DNA of 64,000 nt from NCBI GenBank assembly GCA_009268125.1, contig WBOU01000018.1, positions 87,426 to 151,425 on the forward strand, read 5' to 3'. The stretch's first letter is position 1; each line of letters begins with the position of its first letter. This DNA is from Chloroflexia bacterium SDU3-3 (lineage in GTDB: Bacteria > Chloroflexota > Chloroflexia > Chloroflexales > Roseiflexaceae). Both the position numbers and the translations under genes were made by a program. This document shows, one piece after another, positions 8,854 to 15,211 of this stretch. The notes under the pieces were generated by a model. It had not been told where the DNA came from. It saw only the letters and a list, made by a program, of their open reading frames with translations, and did not search any database.

Positions 8854-8933
8854 CAACACGGTGTTGTAGCATGATTCTAGCCACGCGCATCCCCGCCATC
8901 AACCGACAGAGGGCGCACATGTGCGGCATATGC
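8854..8933. promoter_or_regulatory. Candidate TetR operators in the divergent promoter region
   Basis: Three short perfect palindromes lie between the divergent oxidoreductase and TetR genes: CAACAC-G-GTGTTG (8854-8866), GCACATGTGC (8915-8924) and GCATATGC (8926-8933). The first has the size and symmetry expected of a TetR-dimer site. Assignment is by position only. Confidence 0.4.
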
Positions 8934-8952
8934 AACAGAGGAGGCGAAATTG

Positions 8953-9546
8953 GTGCAGATCGCATACGAGGAGCGGGAGCAGGCCGACCTGCGGGTGCAG
9001 CGGACGCGCCGCCTGATCTTCCAGGCGTTTATCGCGCTGACGATCGAGCGCGGCTTCGGCAGCCTGACGGTGCGCGATATCGCCGAGCGGGCCGGGATCA
9101 ACCGCTCGACGTTTTACCGCCACTATCTGGACAAATACGCCCTGCTGGAGGCCTACATGGCCGAGATCGCGGCGCTGACCGAGGCCGCGCCCGCCAGCGC
9201 TGGCGGGCGCGGCCTGCGCGGGCCGGTGGCGCTGCTGCGCCATATCCAGCAGCACGCCGACTTCTACCAGTCCATGCTGGGCAATCGCTGCGAGCCGGTG
9301 TTCGTCGAGCACTTCCGGCGCAACACCGAGCAGCACCTGCGCGCCTGGCTGGTGCGCCACGAGCAGGCGGGCGGCGCGCCAGCCGAGCTGTGGATACGCA
9401 GCCTGGCCTACGCGGGCATCGGCGCGATCCGCTGGTGGCTGGAGGAGGGGCGCGCGATCAGCCCTGAGCAGATGGCGGCCTGGATGGACGATATGACGGT
9501 GGGTGTGGCCGGGCCGCTGGAGAAGGGGCAGCCTAGCGCAGCTTAA
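8953..9546 (+). CDS. TetR/AcrR-family transcriptional regulator
   Basis: A 197-residue regulator. An N-terminal helix-turn-helix is visible in RRLIFQAFIALTIERGF...LTVRDIAERAGINRSTFYRHYLDKYALL, the canonical TetR DNA-binding segment at about residues 18-64. The rest is the helical ligand-binding/dimerisation domain and includes RNTEQHLRAWLV. The GTG at 8953 is chosen because AGAGGAGG ends 8 bases upstream; TTG at 8950 is an alternative. It is divergent from the F420-type reductase, and its 3' end overlaps the convergent DinB-like gene by 14 bases. Confidence 0.9.
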   Translation: MQIAYEEREQADLRVQRTRRLIFQAFIALTIERGFGSLTVRDIAERAGINRSTFYRHYLDKYALLEAYMAEIAALTEAAPASAGGRGLRGPVALLRHIQQHADFYQSMLGNRCEPVFVEHFRRNTEQHLRAWLVRHEQAGGAPAELWIRSLAYAGIGAIRWWLEEGRAISPEQMAAWMDDMTVGVAGPLEKGQPSAA

Positions 9547-9976
9547 ACTCGGACAGGTGATCGACAATGTGCATGGTGAAGTAGCGGTCGTAGTCGGCCT
9601 TGTCTAGCTTGCCGAAGATCAGGTGCCGCTTGAGGTCGCCCTCCCAGGTGAGGAAGTGGTCGATCGACTCGACCAGCATGGACAGCCCGGCCCCCGCCGC
9701 GCCGGTGCTGGCGATCTCGGGCGCGCCCGGCACCGGCGCGGTCAGGTCGTGGCGCATGTAGCCCTGGCGCAGGAACGTGCCGATCACCAGCCGCCCCACG
9801 GTCTCCTGGATGATCACCGGCTTGTACGCGGGGTAGCCGGTCTTGGCGAAGTCGATGGTCTGGGCGCAGTGGACAAAGGTCTTGAACGGGCTCCAGTTTT
9901 CTTTCTCTACCTCGCGGTCGGCAAAGGTCTGGAGCAGGTAGTCGCGGGTGTCGTGCAGGTTGGCGAGCTTGGTCAT
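9533..9976 (-). CDS. DinB-like four-helix protein (DUF1569-like)
   Basis: A 147-residue, mostly helical protein. The ending DRYFTMHIVDHLSEFKL and the internal NWSPFKTFVHCAQTIDF (histidine after about 35 residues) resemble the DinB/YfiT and DUF1569 superfamily, in which histidines from separate helices hold a metal ion. Such proteins include thiol-dependent transferases and many of unknown role; no specific reaction can be assigned. It stands alone, converging on the TetR gene. Confidence 0.6.
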   Translation of the reverse strand: MTKLANLHDTRDYLLQTFADREVEKENWSPFKTFVHCAQTIDFAKTGYPAYKPVIIQETVGRLVIGTFLRQGYMRHDLTAPVPGAPEIASTGAAGAGLSMLVESIDHFLTWEGDLKRHLIFGKLDKADYDRYFTMHIVDHLSEFKLR

Positions 9977-10039
9977 GGGCGTGTCCTTTGATGTTGTGGT
10001 GGACTGAGTGTAGGCGTGTGGGAAGCCTGAGTCGCCGCT

Positions 10040-10684
10040 TTATGATGCAGCCAGCCCCAGCCGCTGGGCCGTGCTGGCATCCCCTACGGCGTAGATCTCC
10101 TCGTGCGGCGTCTGCAGCTGGCTGTAGCCAGATCGGGGCTGCACATGCTCGCGCTGCTGGGCCACAAACGCCGAGATATCCTCTATCTTGATCAGCCAGT
10201 CGCGGGCGTAGCGGGCCAGCGCCGTGCCGCGCAGCCCCAGCTGTATGGCGCGCCGCTCCTGCTTCGCCCCGCCTGGGTTATGGTCGGGGTCCCACTGGAG
10301 CCGCACCGAGGAGCCAGCTACCGCCGCAGCCCATGCCTGCTGATCGGGGTAGATGCTGGGATCGAAGGTAGAGTGCACGGCCTCGCTCAGCAGTTGGTCG
10401 AAGCCCTTGCGCCGGATGCGGATGGCCAGCGTCACCTCTTGGCCAGGCTTGGTGCCCCACCCCGAGCGGTACATCATCCACAGGAAATTGGTCTTGACCC
10501 AGCTCATGCGCGTGAAGCTGAACTCGCCGCCAAACGCCTGGTGCTGGGCGGCGAAGTGCCCGATGGATGGCTGGTAGGCCTGGTACACGATGATAGACTC
10601 GGCGTCGAACTGCGCGAGGATGTGGCGTCCAGCCTGGGGCCAGCGCTCCTTCTGCACAAGGTATGGCTCGGTAGAGAGATTCAT
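10040..10684 (-). CDS. DUF4291 domain protein
   Basis: A 214-residue soluble protein recognised by the DUF4291 blocks SIIVYQAYQPSIGHFA, SFTRMSWVKTNFLWMMYRSGW and WGTKPGQEVTLAIRI, followed by VRLQWDPDHNP. No function is established for this family, which is found in bacteria and fungi. The start is ATG at 10684. It has no operon partner: 63 bases separate it from the DinB-like gene and a repeat-containing region lies upstream. Confidence 0.85.
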   Translation of the reverse strand: MNLSTEPYLVQKERWPQAGRHILAQFDAESIIVYQAYQPSIGHFAAQHQAFGGEFSFTRMSWVKTNFLWMMYRSGWGTKPGQEVTLAIRIRRKGFDQLLSEAVHSTFDPSIYPDQQAWAAAVAGSSVRLQWDPDHNPGGAKQERRAIQLGLRGTALARYARDWLIKIEDISAFVAQQREHVQPRSGYSQLQTPHEEIYAVGDASTAQRLGLAAS

Positions 10685-11243
10685 GGTTGTGCTGGAATTC
10701 CTAACGTTTAACCATCTTATGTGCTAGCCCCTGTTGGTGAAGTATAGCATGCGCCATTGCTGCGTCTCTTGTGGGCTGCCGTGCCCGCGCGTGCTGCGCC
10801 ATGGGCGTCGGCGGTATCGGTGAAGAGGACATAGAACACCCCCTGCCGTCGTCGGGTGCGATCAGCAGGGGGTGGGTAGGTTTCAGGCCAGGAGGAGGGT
10901 GTGTGAGAAGGCAACCTGCAATAGCTAGGTTCTGATAGAGTTAGAACCCACAGGGCGAACGCATTATGATTTTGCCTGAAAATTGGAGATTTCTCCCCAC
11001 AAAGCAGGTAAAAATACGCCTATTTTGAGGGTGACGCCCCACTTTTCTAAAAGAGTATTTATTAGTTAGGTGTTGTGATGTCAAATCTAACATGAGCTTT
11101 ATCGAATACCATGACTTTGCTGCTCATAGACATCACATAATCGCAATTCATAATGCGTTTGCCCTGGGGTGACACCCACTTACCAAAAATAAATGTATAT
11201 TAGTTAGGTTAAGAGGTGGGAATCAAAAACAGATCTTACTGTA
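10685..11243. other. Intergenic region with cassette repeat and structured AT-rich segment
   Basis: No convincing gene. 10775-10892 is repeat copy A of the toxin locus (see that entry). From 10930 the DNA becomes AT-rich and holds two imperfect direct copies of a segment beginning GGGTGACGCCCC / GGGTGACACCC and ending TTAGTTAGGT (about 11028-11072 and 11163-11212). Between them are the inverted arms GTGATGTC (11075-11082) and GACATCAC (11129-11136). This may be debris of a mobile element or an RNA structure downstream of the immunity gene. Confidence 0.5.
10775..10892. repeat. Toxin-locus direct repeat, copy A
   Basis: About 118 bases beginning GCTGCCGTGCCCGCGCG match 12494-12612 (copy B) with roughly 90% identity, including a shared inverted repeat ACACCCCCTG...CAGGGGGTG that can form a hairpin. 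Copies A and B flank the first toxin/immunity cassette. Confidence 0.8.
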
Positions 11244-11702
11244 TTATGAAACAAATCTCATATTAACGCAATCATCGTTAAATCTAATCCTTCCTGGAAA
11301 ATTACCTTTATCACAAAACTGAAATACAGCATCAAATATACATTCTTTAGGCAACATTTGCGCGGTATCTACTTCAGTATAAGACGACATATAGTATATC
11401 GGTATAATTTCATCGGGATCACCCATATCATTAACGACATAGAATGGACCGAGTCCTCTACTACTTTCCCTGTCGATACCGTACATAAACTCTAAAAAGC
11501 TATATTTTTCGTGACCAACTGTGAAAGCTACATACAAGCTCTCATTTTCAAAAATTACAGATATAAGGAATGAGTATTCTTTTAATAAACCATATTCATC
11601 CAACTCAAGAACCTTATCTCTTATATTACCATCTAAAGGGTAAAAAACATTACCGTAATCCTTACCATATTCCCATTCTATATACTTAACTTTATAAAAC
11701 AT
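11244..11702 (-). CDS. Imm1-like immunity protein for the first deaminase toxin
   Basis: A 152-residue AT-rich gene. The C-terminal block SYTEVDTAQMLPKECIF...FCDKGNFPGRIRF fits the Imm1 pattern (conserved polar strand, then a helix ending in 'F..xGxxPxxI.F/W'). Imm1 proteins neutralise polymorphic toxins, frequently nucleic-acid deaminases. The ATG at 11702 shares its A with the TGA of the upstream toxin (TGATG), and a GGAGG ribosome site lies within the toxin's last codons, so toxin and immunity are translationally coupled. Assignment to Imm1 is by pattern and position, not by a search. Confidence 0.65.
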   Translation of the reverse strand: MFYKVKYIEWEYGKDYGNVFYPLDGNIRDKVLELDEYGLLKEYSFLISVIFENESLYVAFTVGHEKYSFLEFMYGIDRESSRGLGPFYVVNDMGDPDEIIPIYYMSSYTEVDTAQMLPKECIFDAVFQFCDKGNFPGRIRFNDDCVNMRFVS

Positions 11703-12571
11703 CAAATACCTCCATGATATATATTATCAAATAAACCACGAATATCAAACCCATCAGGGACAATTACTCTTAATTTAGACCCCAACGGCAACATTCTTGG
11801 AAGCAAGTTATTACAATTATTTATACCATTAGAACATGGATGGTTATTAATAACGAGTATAGCGTCCAAAACATTATTATCCCGCATCCATCCTGCAACT
11901 TGAGCCTCAACATGATCCTGAATCACGTATATTGCATCATTGCCTCTAACTAAACTTTTATCCTTACTATACTTATTCCTACCGCTCTCAAATATTTCGC
12001 TAATCCTATTACCGTATTCATCAACCAAATAACCAGAGGTTTTACCTGCACCCTGCCTATTAGGTAGTTCTCCAAAATACCACGACTCACACCCGGCATT
12101 ATGCACCAGCGCCCGCTCGACGCCCACGAAGAAGGTGTGGGCGGTCGCGACGGTGAGATTGTACATCACCTGCGGCTCGGCATCCAGCCACAGCACCAGG
12201 GTGAGGGCGTAGCTGCCGTCGGCGCGGCGCACGTGCGCGCCATCCCACAGGTCGCCAGCAGCCACCCAGCCGCGCTCCAGCGTGGAGAACGGATGCTCGG
12301 GCGTGGTCTCCACGTGCTCGCCGCCCACGCTCAGGTGGACCTGGGCCGCGTCGGTGTGCAGCATCACGGCGGTCACGGTGTAGTAGCCGGTGGAGCGCGT
12401 GGTCTCATCCCAGGCCAGCACCAGCTCGCCCACCGCGATCTGGCTGATCGGGCGCAGACCCGAGGCCGTGCTCACCAGCGTGTCGGCGCTGAAGCTGCCG
12501 TGCCCGCGCGTGCTGCGCCATGGGCGTCGGCGGTATCGGTGAAGACGACAGAGAACACCCCCTGTGATCAA
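11702..12571 (-). pseudogene. Orphan Hint + SCP1.201/DddA-like deaminase toxin cassette (first copy)
   Basis: A 289-codon frame whose only start is a TTG without a ribosome site. The first 25 residues are Arg-rich translation of repeat copy B, so there is no native N-terminus. From residue 26 (SFSADTLVSTASGLRPI) to VERALVHNAG is a PT-HINT autoprocessing domain. The AT-rich tip after residue 160 carries HVEAQVAGWM (H220, E222) and NHPCSNGINNC (C246, C253): the HxE and PC-x6-C zinc-deaminase signature with the 'LLPRMLP' strand of the SCP1.201-like family that includes the double-stranded-DNA cytosine deaminase DddA. Its target (DNA, RNA or nucleotide) is inferred only from family. Probably a silent donor cassette unless expressed by read-through. 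Confidence 0.8.
12089..12497. repeat. 409-bp Hint-domain direct repeat, copy 1
   Basis: Encodes the Hint domain of the first cassette. It aligns without gaps to 13693-14101 with about 20 mismatches (about 95% identity), whereas the sequences on both sides are unrelated. Sharp ends at both borders make it a natural tract for homologous recombination. Confidence 0.9.
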
Positions 12572-12612
12572 CAGGTGCGATCAGCAGGGGGTGTGCAGGT
12601 TTCGGGCCAGGG
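12494..12612. repeat. Toxin-locus direct repeat, copy B
   Basis: Second copy of the 118-base repeat at 10775-10892, abutting the 5' end of the first Hint segment. It contains a hairpin (ACACCCCCTG-TGATC with GATCAGCAGGGGGTGT) that could stop transcription. Confidence 0.8.
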
Positions 12613-12723
12613 AAAAATTAGTCGCCTTCCCGAAAGAGAAGCACTTTATATCGTTAGACTACACACAAAACGTTTCCAATCACGCACTAAACAATAAAGT
12701 AATCATTTAAGAATAATATAGTT

Positions 12724-13110
12724 TTACTGCCATACTATACCATCTTTTGGATTACCTGTTTCAAAAAAGTGCAGTAATGCCATTTTGGCATCATCCACCG
12801 GAATAGTATACTCCATTTGAACAACAGAATAGTGACCTCTATGATTAAATGTGAAGTAACCGGCACCCTCAAGGTGACTACTATACGCCCCTAACATCAA
12901 TGGGTTATCTGCGTTACAAATAAATCCAACAGGACTCCTATTCGAGCCTATAACTATATACATACTTTTTTGCTCATCTAAATACATTTCAATAGATATA
13001 GGCAATTCCCCTTGAGATATATTAAATATTTGATCCATTAAAATTTTTATATCTTCAACCGATTTTACCTCAACTTTATTATCTTCATCCCACATAACAA
13101 AAGGTGTCAT
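12724..13110 (-). CDS. Imm1-family immunity protein for the second deaminase toxin
   Basis: A 128-residue AT-rich gene. VQMEYTIPVDDAKMALL followed by FFETGNPKDGIVW is the characteristic Imm1 ending, preceded by strands including GYFTFNHRGHYSV. A GGAGGG ribosome site lies 9 bases before the ATG. Unlike the first pair it is not coupled to its toxin: 162 bases with a long inverted repeat separate them. The neighbouring deaminase tip is the expected target, since immunity genes sit directly 3' of their toxins. Confidence 0.75.
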   Translation of the reverse strand: MTPFVMWDEDNKVEVKSVEDIKILMDQIFNISQGELPISIEMYLDEQKSMYIVIGSNRSPVGFICNADNPLMLGAYSSHLEGAGYFTFNHRGHYSVVQMEYTIPVDDAKMALLHFFETGNPKDGIVWQ

Positions 13111-13206
13111 ATCGAACTTCCCTCCACTATTATCAAATCACCACATTTGCATTAGAAGTATTTTAATAGTTCCTTAAAAGTACCAACGGAGATATTTTAA
13201 CAATCT

Positions 13207-13263
13207 TATTAACCAACCAATATATCCTCTAACTAGGTTGAAAGATATATTGATTGGTTAATA
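13207..13263. repeat. AT-rich inverted repeat between toxin 2 and its immunity gene
   Basis: Arms of 20 bases (13207-13226 and 13244-13263, core AACCAA[C/T]CAATATATC) with one mismatch and a 17-base loop lie just 3' of the toxin 2 stop. It could be a terminator-like hairpin, a protein-binding site controlling immunity expression, or a recombination end. Confidence 0.7.
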
Positions 13264-13272
13264 CTAATTATT

Positions 13273-14292
13273 TTAAGGTAATACTATTTTAGGATTCAAT
13301 CCTGATGGAGGCCAAAGTGTATCAGATATCCCTACAAAAGGAGGAAGAGTAGTCCAAGGATCGCTAAGTTTCGCCCTCACATGTATTCGTAATATAGACC
13401 CTTCTGGTAACATATGGGGCAAATTAACCATACAACCATATGCTCCTGAACATGGCATCCGATTGATATACAGATCAGCTAATCGTATATTCTCATTTCG
13501 CATTATGGCAGCGGTATGGCCCTCCACATGAGCTCGGTTTGGCATAGCACCGCTCATACCAGGAGTATCACGCGGAACCATCATCCCAGGACCATTCTCT
13601 CCGCTCTCTAACAATATAGATTCATTGCCTGTATCAAGTATACCTGTAGTCTTACTCCCTTTAGTCCCATAAGGCGGTAATGCATCACCAGGACACCCGG
13701 CATTATGCACCAACGCCCGCTCGACGCCCACGAAGAAGGTGTGGGCGGTTGCGACGGTGAGATTGTACATCACCTGCGGCTCGGCATCCAGCCACAGCAC
13801 CAGGGTGAGGGCGTAGCTGCCGTCGGCGCGGCGCACGTGCGCGCCATCCCACAGGTCGCCAGCAGCCACCCAGCCGCGCTCCAACGTGTAGAACGGGTGC
13901 TCGGGCGTGGTCTCCACATGCTCGCCGCCCACGCTCAGGTGGACCTGGGCCGCGTCGGTGTGCAGCATCACGGCGGTGACAGGGTAGTAGCCGGTGGAGC
14001 GCGTGGTCGCATCCCAAGCCAGCACCAGCTCGCCCACCGCAATCGTGCTGATCGGGCGCAGGCCGGAGGCGGTAGTCACCAGTGTGTCGGCGCTGAAGCT
14101 GTTGCGCAGGCACTGCTCCACCACCGCCTCGATCAGCTCGCCCGCCTCATCGGCCTTGTTCGCGCTGTGCTCCACGCCCTCCGCAAGCGTGTCATCCAGC
14201 ACGCGGAACGCCGCCTTGCCCGCGTCGGCGACGGTCGTGCCCACAATTGTGCGTTCGGCCACCACGCTCTCGGGGCCGTAGGCGTAGAGCAC
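13273..14292 (-). pseudogene. Hint + SCP1.201/DddA-like deaminase toxin, N-terminally truncated (second copy)
   Basis: 339 codons from a GTG lacking a ribosome site. The frame continues upstream to a stop at 14350-14352 and reads HGKIRSDGTQVLYAYGPES, the middle of a larger secreted or Rhs-like protein whose front is missing. Residues 1-64 are helical; a Hint domain runs from S65 (SFSADTLVTTASG) to about 200 (VERALVHNAG). The AT-rich tip has HVEGHTAAIMR (H255, E257) and RMPCSGAYGC (C281, C287), then LPHMLPEGS, matching SCP1.201/DddA-like cytosine deaminases. A roughly 35-residue tail follows the deaminase core. The Hint begins with Ser rather than the usual Cys. Confidence 0.82.
13693..14101. 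repeat. 409-bp Hint-domain direct repeat, copy 2
   Basis: Partner of 12089-12497; same length, no indels, about 95% identical by eye. Codon use here is GC-rich like the chromosome, in contrast to the attached AT-rich toxin tip. Confidence 0.9.
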
Positions 14293-14530
14293 CTGGGTGC
14301 CATCCGAGCGGATCTTGCCGTGGAGGAATCTTGGACTGCCGGTGTGTGGTCAGCACCCGCATGCTGACTATATGCCCAGCATCGTTGCTGTTATCGAGGT
14401 CGTTCTCGATACGTTCCTGTGTCAAGAACGCAGAGATTCTGCAATACGTATCGCCTCTTGAAACTACTACATGTTGTGATAAAATGCACATATCGGTTGC
14501 TATTCGTCAACGCGCAAAGGAGCACGTGCC

Positions 14531-15010
14531 ATGCAACAGCAAGACCCTGATCGGGATGAGGAGCGTGACGAGCGCCCCCAGCCCATCACGCCGCGCCGCC
14601 CTGGCAGCTTTATCGACCAGCAGATCGCGCAGGCCGAGGCCGCCGGGCAGTTCGCCAACCTGCCTGGGCAAGGCCAACCGCTCCCATCCGCCGACGACCG
14701 CTTTGTGCCCGAGGAAGACCGGCTGGGCTATCGCATGCTGGGCACTACCGAGTTCTCGCCGCCCTGGATCGAGGCCCGCAAAGACATCGACGAGGAGCGC
14801 CGCCGGATCGATGGCTGGCTGGTGCACGCCAACGACCGCTGGCCCCACCTGGATGGCGCTGGCCGGACCAAGCTGCAGGGCGAGTTCCGCCAGAAGCTTG
14901 AGGGCCTGCGCAGCATGATTCTCGACTACAACCTGCGCGTGCCGCCGAGCGTGGGGCAGATGCGCGGCCTAGAGCTGGCCCGCGAGCTGCGGCGGCTGGG
15001 CGTCGAGTAG
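14531..15010 (+). CDS. DUF1992 protein (DnaJ-homologue subfamily C member 28-like)
   Basis: A 159-residue cytoplasmic protein. FIDQQIAQAEAAGQFANLPGQGQPL is the diagnostic DUF1992 block, followed by DRLGYRMLGTTEFSPPWIEARKDID. Bacterial members are small and usually of unknown function; eukaryotic relatives carry a J domain, which is absent here. Start ATG at 14531 follows AAAGGAG by 7 bases. A strong terminator lies directly after the stop, so it is monocistronic; it diverges from the toxin locus. Confidence 0.88.
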   Translation: MQQQDPDRDEERDERPQPITPRRPGSFIDQQIAQAEAAGQFANLPGQGQPLPSADDRFVPEEDRLGYRMLGTTEFSPPWIEARKDIDEERRRIDGWLVHANDRWPHLDGAGRTKLQGEFRQKLEGLRSMILDYNLRVPPSVGQMRGLELARELRRLGVE

Positions 15011-15025
15011 CGATCCGAATATGTC

Positions 15026-15065
15026 GCGGCAGGCAGCTCGGTGGGCTGGCCTGCCGCCTTTTTTT
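15026..15065 (+). terminator. Rho-independent terminator of the DUF1992 gene
   Basis: A 9-bp stem GCGGCAGGC/GCCTGCCGC (15026-15034, 15049-15057) followed by a run of seven T (15059-15065). Confidence 0.92.
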
Positions 15066-15123
15066 GACTGTCGCATAGCCCGTGTGCGGCGTTGTGAAGC
15101 CGCAGAGCGCCGATTATAGCCCG

Positions 15124-15132
15124 TGGTATAAT
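15124..15132 (+). promoter_or_regulatory. Extended -10 promoter of the membrane sensor gene
   Basis: TGGTATAAT gives a perfect TATAAT (15127-15132) with an extended TGn element; no clear -35. It lies about 75 bases before the GTG at 15212. Confidence 0.6.
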
Positions 15133-15211
15133 GCTTCTATCGACCACGCTGTCGAAAGCCTAAGCGGTATATCGATACGCCTTTGGCCGTATCGCCAGCC
15201 GCTTTTTCTGT

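Noticed and set aside
10717..10914. 65-codon frame (GVFYVLFTDTADAHG) in repeat copy A
   Set aside because: It is part of a repeat also present at 12494-12612, where the frame differs; no start signal.
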